Source: Pezizomycotina sp. ARF18 (taxonomy: Eukaryota; Ascomycota). From it: a stretch of 64,000 bases of DNA. The notes beneath the pieces were generated by a model. That model ran no database searches, was not told where the DNA came from, and saw only the letters and a list, made by a program, of their open reading frames with translations. Of this stretch, positions 46,177-58,015 are shown piece by piece. The stretch is from positions 1-64,000 of the forward strand of contig AZLU01000100.1 in the NCBI GenBank assembly GCA_002224055.1, in the 5' to 3' direction. A program made the translations under genes and the position numbers. Every line of letters begins with the position of its first letter. Within the stretch, counting starts at the first letter, position 1.

Positions 46177-49100
46177 GGCTCATCCGGTCTGGGATGAAAG
46201 TTATTCAGACGAATACCTTGTAAACGGCTCGTGAGAGCAAGAACAATTCCAAATGTCCAAATAACCACGCGGATCGACAAGCGGTCTCAACTCAGAGCTC
46301 CGCCTCTCCCGAGCCCTTACCCACGCAGAGCGAGACCTCCAGTTCCACCTCATCCTCGAGTTCTTCTAGTGTAAGGAGAATTTGACTCTGAGCTGCCGGA
46401 AAGGGTGCGGGAAAACATTTGACAGGAGGCATAATCTCTATCGCCACGAGAACTACGAACTGTGTACGCAGAGAAGAAGTGGCGCGAAAGTACGTCTCGG
46501 TCAAAAGGGTGTGATGTGTGTTCAATAGGGTGGATAATGTCCATAAGCACAGACGGAATAAACACGGCATCATGGAGACTTTACGGTGCGGATGGCGTGA
46601 AGATATTTGAGAATACTAGCGAATATCGCTCGCATTTAGTTTAATATGTCTGAGTATCAATGACGATCTTTGGCCTGTTTTTTTCGCTACAGCTGTGGTT
46701 AAACCTCTCCAGTTGTGTTCCTCCATTCTCGGCCTTTTTATTTCTTTTCTCTTAGCCGTTTTCTTGTCCAGTTATCATTTGTTTTGCGTTGTCGTTTTTC
46801 CAAGCCCTGATTCAGGGGGCGATTTGCGGTTTTCACGCGTAGATGCATATTTTTAAGTTATATCGCTTCATAGCCTTGGAATTGTGACGAACTAAGTCAA
46901 TATATCCCTAATAATTACAATACAGAGACCTCCTATCACACAATACTAGACGCTCTAAATTAATCTGCGCGCAAAACAACTAGAAACTCCAGGTATCCTC
47001 AGGGAGCCTTCAAGTCTGCAGCCCCTTTCTGCTAAAATGATATGAAGCGAATTATTCGCACCAATAGATACATCCATATGTCACTGTCAACTAAGGATAA
47101 TAAAGACAATGTGAAGAAGTTCGCTGAATACTAAGAATTAAGTCATTCCAGAGCCCTGTATATTATTTTACATTCCTTTTCGAGGCTTGAGCCTTATATA
47201 TAAACTCATGCCTTCTTAATTGAGATGACGATCCTGGTAGCTTGCCATGCGAGCGATGAGAAGGCGAAAGTGCAGAAGCTACCCTTAGGGCTAACGGGAA
47301 GCCCGAGAAGTATTTGAAACCCCATGCGATCTTCTCGAGTAAACCAGAAATGGAAACTTATATCGCGGATATAGGAGGTTAGTATAGAGATCAGGATGAT
47401 AGACAGGCCTTGCATTAGCGCAGCCGATAAACATTGCCGAAGCGATAAGCAAAGTGCTATAGAGTTACAATTATCCGAATTATATTCGCAATTTAAGTAT
47501 AGATTAAAAAGGTAACGGCCGTCACGGCCGAACGACCGTCGTAGAATTGTTAATTTCGAATATTAAAGATAAAGAGAATTGAGCTTACGTGTATTTGCGA
47601 TTTACGGGAGTTGTAGATGCTTTCGTTTCTTATCGCGGGCTTGAAGGATACCTGAATATATTTTAATTGTTTACAATTTATACCCCTCCGAAAAAAAAAA
47701 AAAAAAAAAAAAAGGGCGATCACTGGTATATACAGGAATCGACTTCTACCCCAGCCAGCGAAGGCTGCAGGCAAGAATTCTTCATGATTAAGAAAGGACG
47801 CAAAGAGCTCCGATTCCACTTCTCGGCGCCAATACGGAATGCCCAATTTTCGAGCTTAAGCGCGGAATATATAGTTTATTCGGATAAACCTGTTATTCCA
47901 TAACGAAGCCCCCAGTCAATTCCGCCTGTTCTCGTGATGAACTTGGAGGTCTTCCTCTTCAGCGAAAAAGTGAAAAAAATTTCACCGAACCGGGATCAAG
48001 GACTTACCTAGCCTGGGTTGCCAAACGGATCCGGAAAAACGTCCCGCTTAGTCGATGTCTGCGAGGAATTAGCTCAAATCCTGTAAGCGCTATTATAGAC
48101 GTATTTGTTGGTGATTTTCACTTCTCCATGTGGAATTTTTTGGGATCCTTGGTTGTTTCTAGAGAATGGGAAAGAATGAGTTCACCTGAGTGTGTACATT
48201 CAGTTATATATAAATTGTCCAGTAAACCTCCAAGAAACAATGCGCTGCGTGTTTCAATTGTTTTTTTTGCGAGATCGCAAAAGACATCGAATTTTGATAG
48301 CCTTGGACTCTCTCTCCGTTAAATATTAGGACAAGATGTTATAATCTTAACTAACCGCGATACACTCGGGTAAATAGCAGATCGTTCGGTGCGGTATATT
48401 TATTAGAGTAATTCAGGGAAAAGCTTGGAGCTTTCTGGTATTTCTGTGGTTTGTCTCAAAGGACGTTGATATCGCGATATTACTGTAGAAAGAGTTGGAA
48501 GCTCCGGATTCGGAAACTGCAGTGAGTCCTAATATAGCAATTTTCTAGAAGACCAGCAGTCGAAGACGGTGGTCTCGATCTAAAGGGTGGTTCAGGGGAA
48601 GAACAGGCGCGTCGGAGCAAAACGTGCCTTTGACAGATAGGGTAGAAGACCTGAAGGCTGCAGATATTTTCGGCGATACTTCCGAGAACCGGCCGGTGTG
48701 TCAACGTGCATGCGTCAGCCTCATGCGTTTTAGAGTTTTTTTGCGATGATCCTATGTGTAGCTAATTACCATCCGCGGAAGGTGTGCGAAACGAGGTTAT
48801 TTCGCAGGAGAAAAAAAAAAGAAAAGAAAAAAGAAAGAAAGAAACCTACCCCACGTGATGTTTGAATATATACCTAGATTGTCGCAGCGTGTCCCGGTCA
48901 GAAAGACTGGCGTTTTTGGTGGCTTATCGCTTTTCGTCTGATCGTCTATCGGCCCGAGGTTACATTGACTCCACTCGAGTTAGGGATTCTAGCTTATATA
49001 CTATCCTAATAAGGAGTTCACAGTAGATAGAGATATATATATGACGATCACTGCTATTCGGATTGCGCATACAAAAAGCCCACCAGAACCCAAGAAAAAA

Positions 49101-50545
49101 AAAAAAAAAAGGGCAAAAAGCACGCAATGTGAATTCAATCTGCAGTCTTACAGCCTGCAGTTTCTGTCTCTGACCTCGTTTCCCTGTAGGGATATAACAT
49201 GGCGACAGCATACCAGTATCTCGCATTTCCTTCCGTGGACATCTCGGTCAGAAATACTTTCCTAACTTTAAAATGCCCAGCGATAAGATCCGACAAGTAT
49301 TGGACAAGGTCAGACTAAACCCGGGAGAACGTGCTTGGCTTGCGCTGGGCCCCCTGGCCCCCATCTCGGCAGTTTAAATTAGGGGCGCTTAGTAGCCAGT
49401 ACATAGCTGGGAAACTTGCGATAATAAGCTGAGGTCGCCAATAACGAAATCTTAAGGAACGTTTACCGTATCTGCCAAGTAGATAGCACGAAGTGGGCTG
49501 TGTCAGAAGTTAAGATAGGTATCTGGGAACTCGTATCGAAAGGAAGTCTTGATGCGATATCGATCCAAATAAGTTTTCATTTTGGATTATTATTAATTCT
49601 CGCTGAGCTCCAGTCACTACTGTTGAGCGTATCGGGCGCCCATCCACGAAAATTATTCGGAATTAACCTGGTGCTGCGAAACGTCTCTAAGCTGTACTGG
49701 TATCAAGTTCTTGAGCCCGCAAGGCTCCGATAGACTGGTTAACTTACATCAGCCCTAGGGTTGAATAGGGTTTGCATGCATGCAAGCGTTTACAATGGTT
49801 GGTTGTAGCTGTAGTGTCACCGTGATTCATTTGCGCTGTTTCCCAGCATCTCGGACTCACCGTACAGAAGGGCACGGTGAGCCTGAGGCTAGCTGGTGAC
49901 TGAGCTGATATATCTCGTAAACAAAACCTGGCCATATGCAACGGTTTTTCCAACGAAATTTTGGGACAGCATCTGAATGAATCCAGGATTTGAGCAAGCA
50001 TTCCAACATTCCATGGTCGTCCATCGAGTTTCTACCTTCCACGTTTTATTATCAGGTTTATTTTAAGATTTATTCTAGTTTATTTTATTTATTTGGATTT
50101 TAAAAAGATTTGTATAAAATGTTGACATCACTTGGCGGGTGAAAAAATTTGCAAAACATTCAGTCTCGAAGCGGTCCTAAACTCCGATATCGCCCCCCTA
50201 TCAACAACACGGATAAAATTATAAAATTAGTATTAATGTTAAGAAGCAATTATATGAAGATCGCTATGATCTTCGGGAGATCAATAGATTAATAGGAAAA
50301 AAGCGGCGGAAAAATTTCTTGGATTTCTCTAAGCGTCCGGAAAAACCAAGCTTCTAGTATATTTTTTAACAACACGAGGCTTCCATTAATTTTACACTAT
50401 CGTTATCGAACCCTCAGGGGTTGAGAGTGAACGGACACGTGCGCTCTTGACAATAAATGTTGCCCGACCCCTTATAAACGATTGCGGAGTTCATTACAAG
50501 TATCCATTAATAAACACTGCCCACTCATCGGCAAAACAGTTTAAA
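46177..50545. other. Gene-poor stretch, 4.4 kb
   Basis: No gene recognised. Contains poly-A tracts near 47692-47713 and 49096-49111 and a purine-rich block at 48810-48845. Confidence 0.45.
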
Positions 50546-50949
50546 ATGATGCCAAGCGAGTTTTTCGAACGTCAGAGAAGAGCTCATGAACTTGTAAGTA
50601 TATAAGATAGCAATATCTCACATGGCAGTTTTTGCCAATTGTCCAATTAGACAGTTCTACGGTGAGAAAGGAGAAACCAAACAGCACCCGCCGCCGCGGA
50701 CTGAACTTGCGCTATTTCGGAAATTATATCCCGCGACTATCAATGTTTAGTTGGCAAAAAAACAACTATACCAAGGCCGTGATGATATCCACAATATCCA
50801 CATTGTCTGCAGCCGTGGCACTCAGGTGGACTCTTTGCAACTTGAACCCAGACGACATGTACGCTCAATACGAGGGAACAAGCATCTATCGCAGCTGTGT
50901 AAATAAAAACAAAAAAGCCTTCCCATTGCCTATCAACCAAGTCCATTAA
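50546..50949 (+). CDS. Possible two-exon hypothetical protein
   Basis: Exon 1 MMPSEFFERQRRAHEL (ATG at 50546) ends at a consensus donor (GTAAGT at 50594). The frame downstream of the AG at 50627-50628 runs open for 107 codons to the stop at 50949: FLPIVQLDSSTVRKEKPNST, RRRGLNLRYFGNYIPRLSMF, then a possible membrane helix AVMISTISTLSAAVALRWTL, then NPDDMYAQYEGTSIYRSC. The implied intron of 35 bases is shorter than usual in fungi; a later AG (57-base intron) would break the frame. No family recognised. A 26-A tract follows 21 bases after the stop. Confidence 0.35.
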
Positions 50950-51840
50950 TCAGGCAGCTAGTCTGAATAGAAAAAAAAAAAAAAAAAAAAAAAAAACACC
51001 ATCGCCATTGCAAATACCTTGGTCTTTCGAACGGGTTTTGGTGGTGCCCTATATCAACACTAAACCAGGTTTTCCGTGTGAAGAGTTCTGAAATGCATGG
51101 GATAACTATTTATTTGACCAAAGCGGAAGCGACAAAGGGCTTATAATGGACGCCTAGTCTTCCCCTTGTTTCCGCAAGGTGATGCTGAGGAAGCTGATCC
51201 TAGCGAAAAGAGCTTATCTCTTCTTCTGTTAATATATCGCGGCCGAGCGAATTGTGCTATGTGGTATATCAGTATTGCAATTATTGTATATTGGCTAATT
51301 TGTCTAACCTTTCTAACACAAGAAAAGTAACAGGACAAGCATTTGGACCCTGATATACCGAGATTTAAGCTGGCGATCACACAAACTGCGACATTTTGTA
51401 TAGAAATTCCGAATTATTCTTAATTCTTGGGGGTTCTTTGAAAACTTCCTGCGAAGAAGAAAAGAAAAAAAATTTTTTCTTCTTGAAGATTCTTGGAGAC
51501 TAAACTCCTTGGAGGCCTTTTGGGATTAGTAGTATAAGCGTAGAGGGTAGGATAGTATAGTAGTTCCTACACCGTTTCATTCCCAGAAGGCGATAACGGT
51601 ATAACTTAGAATCTCAAGTTTAGATTGGATTATAAAGAAGGCTGTATATCCCGAGATGAGTAGAAATTTTAACTGACGATGATAACCATTCCACATTGAA
51701 CTAACGCATCGGACTTCATAGCCAAAGGCTCGCTGGACTACGAGCATCATTTACCCACTTTGAAACGTATCCTGTAAATCGTGTAATTCTCTAATTTACC
51801 ACATCTACTGTCGTACCATATCAGACTCAATCAAGTCATC
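50950..51840. other. Intergenic with A26 tract (50971-50996)
   Basis: No gene recognised. Upstream region of the drug antiporter gene. Confidence 0.45.
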
Positions 51841-53562
51841 ATGGCTTCAAAGTTCCTCATCTCCCCACTCACCTACCCCGGTCCTTCTCTCCACCCCTAT
51901 TATCACCAATCCCGAGCGACAGCAGGACCGGCGAGACCGTTCTCCCAGAAGCCGTTGACGAGAGACCACACCCGCAACGAATAGATTCCAGCGCCACCAT
52001 CGTAGCCTTCGTCGAACCGGAATCCTACCCCAAGAAACAACAGAAATCGTTGGCAATGCTGCTTCCAGATTCCAGCACACCTCATCCCCATTCTCCTACT
52101 CCGCCCGTTCCTCTCTAGACGGAACGACCGCTCCATCTTCTCCTAGACCATCATCACCTACCCCATCCTCCCCTTCCTCTCCTACCCAACAGAAAAAACC
52201 CACGTTGGTGTCTCCACCACCGGACGATGAAAAGCCATACCACACCTCCCCCCTGCGCAAGCGCATGCTCGTATACCGTCTCCCTCGCCGCCCTCTTCTC
52301 CCCTCTCTCATCAAACATCTACTTCCCCGCCCTAACAACAATCTCCGAAGAGCTGCACGTCCTCTCAATCCCTCATCGCGCTCTCCGTGACGACGTACAT
52401 GATCGTCCAGGCATCGCACCATCATTCTGGGGGTTTTTAGCAGATAGCATCGGCCGCCGACCGATCTTCATCGGGACGTTCGTGTATACATCGCCGCGAA
52501 CATCGGCCTAGCTCAAGTAAAATCTTTCCCCCTGTTGTTGTTCTGGCGAGCAGTACAAGCCGCCGGTTCCAGTGCCACCATATCCATCGGCGCGGGCGTT
52601 ATAGGCGATATCGCATCACCAGCCGAGCGCGCGGGCTTCGTGGGCACATTCGGAGGATTACGCATGATGGGACAATCCGTCGGTCCTGTTTTGGGCGGCC
52701 TGCTATCACAATTCTTGGGTTCAGGAGTATTCTACTTCCTGCTGGGGTTAAGCTGCTTCACGCTGCTCATGATCTGCTTCCTCCTCCCGGAGACGCTAAG
52801 AGACATCGCGGGCGACGGAAGCGAGGAGGTCAGGGGTGGACTTATACCCCCTGGTACCGTATGCTTCGCAAGTCCCGAACCTGCTTCAACCGAGAAAAAG
52901 GAAAAGACGAAGAGGCCGAAACTGCAGTGGTTTACCATCATCGAGCCGCTCAGGTTTTTGGTTGAAAGGACGTTTTCGTTACTCTGTTATTTGGAAGTGT
53001 AGTCTACGCAGTATGGAGTATGGTAACGTCCAGACCAGCAGCACCTTAAGGATCGATACGGATATAACGATCTTATTATTGGATTGTGCTTTTTGCCTAA
53101 TGGTAGTTCCCGCCCCCCCCCCCCTTTAAACCCCCCCTTTTTGTTCCACGGAGATCTAATATAATTGTGTTTGTGATAAATAGGTATCGGCTGCGTCCTC
53201 GGCTCATCTGTAACCGGCAAAATGATGGACGCCGACTTCCGAAAGGCATCAGAAGCCTACACAGCATCCAAGCTCGAATCGGCAACAAACCGTCAAGCTT
53301 AAGAAAGGAAGCCTCCCTGACGACTTCCCCGTCGAGAAATCCCGGCTGTGTAACACCTGGTGGCTGTCCATGATCTTCTTCTGCGCCGTCGCGCTATACG
53401 GCTGGAGTCTACGCCTGGACGTCGTCTCCCCGCTCCTTCTGCAGTTTTGCATCGCGTACAGCGCTACTGCGGTCTTCAGTATTAATTCTACCCTTGTTAT
53501 CGATTTGTATCCGGGAAAGAGCGCGAGCGCTACTGCTGTTGTAAGTTATTCTTTACCCTTGC

Positions 53563-53600
<38 letters not shown>

Positions 53601-53888
53601 ATGTGTTTTATTTTTGAAAGGAGGTTGTGGCTAATATAGATGGAACATTTCTAGAATAACTTGGCACGATGCTCCCTTGGCGCCGTTGGCGTCGCGTTTA
53701 TCGAAAAGTTGATCTTGGCCCTTGGCGGTACCGGATACGCGTTTACCGTCCTTGCCGGTGCCTACCTGCTCTTCACGCCGCTCATTTACGTCGAGCTCAA
53801 GTGGGGAGGCAAGTGGAGGTCGAGAGGAACGAGAGGCTACGCGCGAAGGCCGCCGGGAAAGAGCGCGCTGGTGCAGCATGAGTTCTGA
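51841..53888 (+). CDS. MFS drug/H+ antiporter (DHA1 family)
   Basis: Twelve-helix multidrug or metabolite exporter of the DHA1 type. A long disordered cytosolic N-terminus starts MASKFLISPLTYPGP and includes TQQKKPTLVSPPPDDEK. Helix 1: VSLAALFSPLSSNIYFPALT. Motif A: WGFLADSIGRRPIFIGTF. Then FWRAVQAAGSSATISIGAG, DIASPAERAGFVGTFGGLRM, GQSVGPVLGGLLSQFLG (antiporter motif C, G-x3-G-P-x2-G-G) and FLLPETLRDIAG. After a cytosolic loop, an 81-base intron (53103-53183) joins LPN to GIGCVLGSSVTGKMMDADFR. A second intron (53541-53654, 114 bases, with a T31 tract) joins SASATAV to NNLARCSLGAVGVAFIEKL. Ends with GKSALVQHEF at 53888. About 610 codons, four to five frame changes, mostly N-terminal. Substrate unknown. 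Confidence 0.85.
53567..53597. repeat. Poly-T tract, 31 bases, inside an intron
   Basis: Direct reading; lies in intron 2 of the DHA1 antiporter gene, upstream of the CTAG acceptor. Intron 1 of the same gene carries a C-run (53113-53124). Confidence 0.95.
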
Positions 53889-54722
53889 GTTTTTGTTTTG
53901 GCATTGCTTCCTCATAAACATCGCGGTTATAAGTTCGTGATTTTTACTTTCGCTTTTTTTTTTTTTTGAGTCTTTTGTCGCTTTAGATGAAAAGTTCTAT
54001 ACCCCCTAAAAAGTTCTGTTACTGATATTGTTTTTCGACTTTTTTTCTATCCTAACCTCCGCTTCTTGTATATGCTTTCTTTGTGTTTTTCCGAACTAAT
54101 TAAACGACCTTATTAGCCTTCTTGTATATAATATAAGTAATATTAATCATTATACTATAAACATGAGTCCACAACAGAGCTGCCTTTTTACAGGCTTATA
54201 AACCGAACTAACCGTTTTGATTTGTTTACTACCCAAAATTATTCGCTCGAAGTCTTAGATCTACTGCTATGACGTCTTTATTATCGAAGTACTTCGTGTT
54301 GAAAAGCCAATCGGAGGTCATATCCGTTTCGCCGCAAACACTTAACAGGCACCACGATAAACAAAAAGATGCATGAGACCACGAGGTTTTGAATCTTTTG
54401 ATTCAAAAAAAAAAAAACTTCCGATAGGGGGCTCCGCCGCTCCGCTGTACAGACAGGACAGACTTTTCACACCCTGTTTTCTAACGAAACGATATTCCCC
54501 TTTAATTAGAGGCGGAATGACATCCGTACGTACAGTTCAACGCCTTTCGCTTCAGCAGCTTTTGGTACTTGTCGCTGATTACTGGTTTTTTTGTGTGAAT
54601 TTGCTGTGGCTTGCTTGGGATGCGATAGAAAGTTTTGGAAAGAAAAAGTATGACGTAGTTGGCCTCATTTTAATTTTATATTTTATTTTCTTCCCCACAC
54701 TGTAGTCTGTTGACTGCTCCTT
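53889..54722. other. Intergenic
   Basis: No gene recognised; a 110-codon frame at 54373-54705 has no motif and runs through a poly-A tract. Confidence 0.4.
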
Positions 54723-54728
54723 TATAAA
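54723..54728 (+). promoter_or_regulatory. TATA box (TATAAA) for the small membrane protein gene
   Basis: TATAAA about 190 bases before the ATG at 54915, followed by CT- and CA-rich sequence typical of a strong fungal promoter and leader. Confidence 0.5.
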
Positions 54729-54827
54729 GAACTTACTTTTTCTCCTTACATTCTGACTCTCAATACATCTTCAATCACCACCGAACTCACAAACAACGAA
54801 ATCCATACTACGAAAGTCAAGTCCTAG

Positions 54828-54865
54828 AAGCCAGTTCAATTACTCTAAGCCAGTTCAATTACTCT
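54828..54865 (+). repeat. Perfect 19-bp tandem duplication in the leader
   Basis: aagccagttcaattactct occurs twice back to back (54828-54846 and 54847-54865) in the presumed 5' UTR of the gene at 54915. Recent duplication or assembly artefact. Confidence 0.9.
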
Positions 54866-54914
54866 CTTAAAACACCTCTAGAGAAGAACACTTCTATCTC
54901 TACGTATCTTCAAC

Positions 54915-55241
54915 ATGGGTGCAGTTGTCAGCTGCGTGAGTATCTCCCGTTCTCATCATCCCCCGAGTCGCGTTTACTAACCTTTAATTTTCATAGATCA
55001 AGGGCGTTTTCCGCTCCATCGGCGCATGCCTCATGGCCATCGTCAACGGCATCGCTGGTATCCTCACTGTAAGCTCTCCTCTCTCCACCCTTCCTGCAAA
55101 GTCGACATCCACGCTAACTCTCACCAGGCCATCGTCAACGGCATCGCCGCCGTCCTCGACATCATAATCAGCTGCCTCACCTGCGGACGTGCGGGAGGGA
55201 AGCGTCGCCACCGCGGTACAACAACTAGGAGTGCTGTATAA
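54915..55241 (+). CDS. Small conserved-type hydrophobic protein, 68 aa, three exons
   Basis: Exons 54915-54935, 54997-55068 and 55128-55241; introns of 61 and 59 bases with GTGAGT/GTAAGC donors, ttactaac and gctaac branch sites and ATAG/CCAG acceptors. All joins are in phase 0 with no frame change, so this gene is intact. Product: MGAVVSCIKGVFRSIGACLM, AIVNGIAGILT, AIVNGIAAVLDIIISCLTCG, then a basic tail GRAGGKRRHRGTTTRSAV. The N-terminal MG with nearby Cys could be N-myristoylated and palmitoylated. The middle is a hydrophobic hairpin with a repeated AIVNGIA heptad on either side of intron 2; four Cys, two of them (C7, C18) near the N-terminus and two (C52, C55) at the membrane edge. I recall similar short proteins from many ascomycetes, without known function. 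Confidence 0.85.
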
Positions 55242-56584
55242 GCGGGCCCTTCTGTCTGTTACAGCACGAGAACGCATTTCCGTTACCATTATAATAAAAG
55301 ACCACTAGCCACTCCGGTTTCAGGGGAGGAAATTTGGATATGGTAACGGAGGGCAGGAAGGGCGATTCTTTTTTATTTTTTTTTTTTTTTTTTTTTTTAA
55401 ATCCAACGACAACAACAACACAACAATGACAAACCGCTAATACTTTTTTTTCCCTTATACATTTTTAAAGACACTGGATTACCTCCTTTTTTCATTTGTT
55501 AAATTATCACAGCTTTTCATTTTTTAATTGTTATTATTACGATCATGGGGTTTTTTTTTTTTTCGTTTTTCTTTCTCTTTTTTCGATTAGTTGGGTCTCT
55601 TTGCTTATTACGGTTTTTCTGTACTTACAGCTTCTTGTTCTTTTTCCAACCCTTTCAACGATAAAGACTTTTTTAATGGAACCAATACTCTTTTACTCTT
55701 TTTCCTTTTAATTCGAGATAAGCTTTCTTTGCGATAATGGCGACTCCGATAGATCTATGGAGGGGACAGATAGTTGCATGCTATAAAAAAAAAAAAAAAA
55801 ACTAAGCGGCGTAACTGAATACATTTTTGAATCTTATAGAAACCGATGAGAGCAGAGCTCTGCCATCCTGACACGTGTACCACGGGTCGAATTATTCCCC
55901 ATTCCCAAGAAAGTTCGTATCGGGGCCAAGAAGACACATCATGTTACATTACGTACATGAAGAATCAAAAAATACGAACTCAAAAAAGCCCTAATCTTTA
56001 AGCAAGCTTTCTCGCAAAACACCCAAAATCCCCAACCGCCGAGGAGGCGAATTTAGCCTACGGCGAGCGATCAGATGCCCTCAGCCGGGAACTTGAAGCG
56101 CGATCTTTTTCTTCCTACTAGTAGCAAGAAACAATAGCAACTACGCGATACTACCCCGTGTTGAACGTGGTCGGGTCCCCCAAGAGGACGGCTAACAATA
56201 CCGAACTCTGCAAAACCTAGGCGAAGGGTATATAATTCTTTATATCAGTATAATTATGTAGCCCATGAAGGATCTCCAAGTGCTGACGAAGATAACTTTC
56301 CCTTCAACCGCGGTCTCCTACGGTCGGGTGCATGTTTCTCGCGGCCTGCCAACGTGCATGTCTCGTGATATAACTATTAAAATAAAAACTCCAGATAATC
56401 CCCGGCCTCATCAGGCTAAGGGAGGCTTAGGCCAGCATATGCCTATCATTCTGGAGCAAAGTATTCGTGGGGAGACGAAAGTTTAAAGTTATATATCTAC
56501 GACAAGAACAAGGCTCCAAGCCGGTAAGAGAACGGACGATCTCTACCATCGGGAAGGCGAATACGATAAACACTAGCCTGTAAC
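55242..56584. other. Intergenic with poly-T/A tracts
   Basis: Contains T23 at 55376-55398, shorter T runs near 55553 and A17 near 55785. No gene recognised. Confidence 0.45.
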
Positions 56585-56839
56585 TGGATAACCCTCGCCG
56601 TCCTCACAACCCTCCTCGACGTCGCCTCCGCGGCCCCATCCTACGGCAGTGCTCCGACTCCCAAGCCCAAAGAAGACTGCGAAGACTCCAAGCACGCGGC
56701 GAGAACAAGCTTCTCCACCATCACCGAGCAGCAAAACTTCACTCAGCTGCAAATCTCAATCGATTCCAAAGACAAACACTTCAAAGCACTAGACGGTCTC
56801 TACCTCTCCATCCAAAAATCCGGACCGTTCAATCTATAG
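56585..56839 (+). pseudogene. 5'-incomplete secreted protein fragment
   Basis: An open frame with secretory character lacking a start codon: hydrophobic WITLAVLTTLLDVASAAP (a signal-peptide core and cleavage site), then SYGSAPTPKPKEDCEDSKH, TSFSTITEQQNFTQLQI (one N-glycosylation site) and a stop at 56839. An in-frame TAA lies just upstream of the hydrophobic core. Either a short first exon joins through the AG at about 56576, or a base change has removed the start. Only 85 codons remain with a single Cys. Family not recognised. Confidence 0.42.
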
Positions 56840-57060
56840 TTTATCTCACTTATATAATAACGTGATCGTGATAATAGCCCGTTGATATCCTCCGGTAACC
56901 ACTTAGAAGTAGGCTTTTTGAATATCCCGCCTATATATTATAATATCGCGCCCGGGTAGCCGCTCCACGCGACAGGCTCCTCCACCACTCCTACTCCAGC
57001 TTTCCCCATTTTGCGTCGCGAATGGGGCGCTGGAGGATTACGGAGTATAACGGGGAGGAA

Positions 57061-57079
57061 GGGGGGGGGGGGGGGGGGG
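57061..57079. repeat. Poly-G tract, 19 bases
   Basis: Direct reading; unusual beside the many A/T tracts, and could form a G-quadruplex-prone strand. Confidence 0.95.
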
Positions 57080-57700
57080 AATGGAGTTGTCTCCGCGGTA
57101 GCGCTTATGTGAGCGACGTACTCTTCGGAGGAGGGGAGTTTTTGCGTTTGACCTGCGTACCGGCGGCCTTGAACAGGCTTTCTGGTGCTTGTAGTTTCTT
57201 CCTCGTAATCGATGAAGGATTGCATGTCCACCGGCACGAGGAAGAGCGAGGGAGACGGCGTGGTTTTTTTTTTGTCGAATGCCCCGACGGTACGCTGCAC
57301 ACAAAGGGATGCCGTTTCGGGGGTCTGACTTCCTGGAGAATGAAACGCGAACCTCTTTCACCAGGCATCAAGCTTTTTTTTTTTTTTTTTTTTCTTTTTC
57401 TTTTTAATGAAAATCCAATTGTTGTAAGCTTTTGGTGAGCCCCCCTTCCAAAAAAGAAAAGCAAAAACATGGATGATTGATCAAGCTTTTTCACGTTTCA
57501 AAGACCGACGTCCGCATCTGCATGCCACAGCGTGCGCGTATTCCAATTCTTGACACACGTTGCACTCCGCGATTCCTCCACGGAGCTAGCTACATATAAC
57601 AACACCATCCATCATATCCCCTCCTTTGCAATCTATCTTCTCCATCGTCACCGTCTACAAACACCATCTATGGTGCAAAAAGGCTGTTTGTGATAAATTA

Positions 57701-57738
57701 GAAAGGAAAGAAAGAAAGAAAAAAAAAGAAAAAAAAAA

Positions 57739-57785
<47 letters not shown>

Positions 57786-57799
57786 GAAGGAAGAAAGAG
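57701..57799. repeat. (GAAA)n microsatellite
   Basis: About 99 bases of imperfect GAAA repeats with an A-run interruption. Confidence 0.95.
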
Positions 57800-58015
57800 A
57801 TAAAATAGGTAGGTTCGGATACGAAGAAACAGGAAAAAACCTCCCCCCCTTTGTGTAGCTTTTTGAAACTGGTCTCCCATACTTATCCTATACATACTCC
57901 CCTCCCGGGGAAAATATTAAAATATGGATTAAATAAACAAACAAGACGGCACAGATATTAAAAACATTCAGGCTCCGAGTCTAAGTTAATCCGAAACCCT
58001 CTTCCGCTTCATACC

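Larger units (their letters stand above)
56840..58015. other. Intergenic, low-complexity
   Basis: Holds G19 (57061-57079), T20 (57374-57393) and a GAAA microsatellite (57701-57799). Open frames across 56938-57494 on both strands run through the homopolymers and are not convincing. Confidence 0.5.

Noticed and set aside
56938-57494. Overlapping frames on both strands across G19 and T20
   Set aside because: They depend on reading through homopolymers (poly-Pro, poly-Lys) and share no consistent product.
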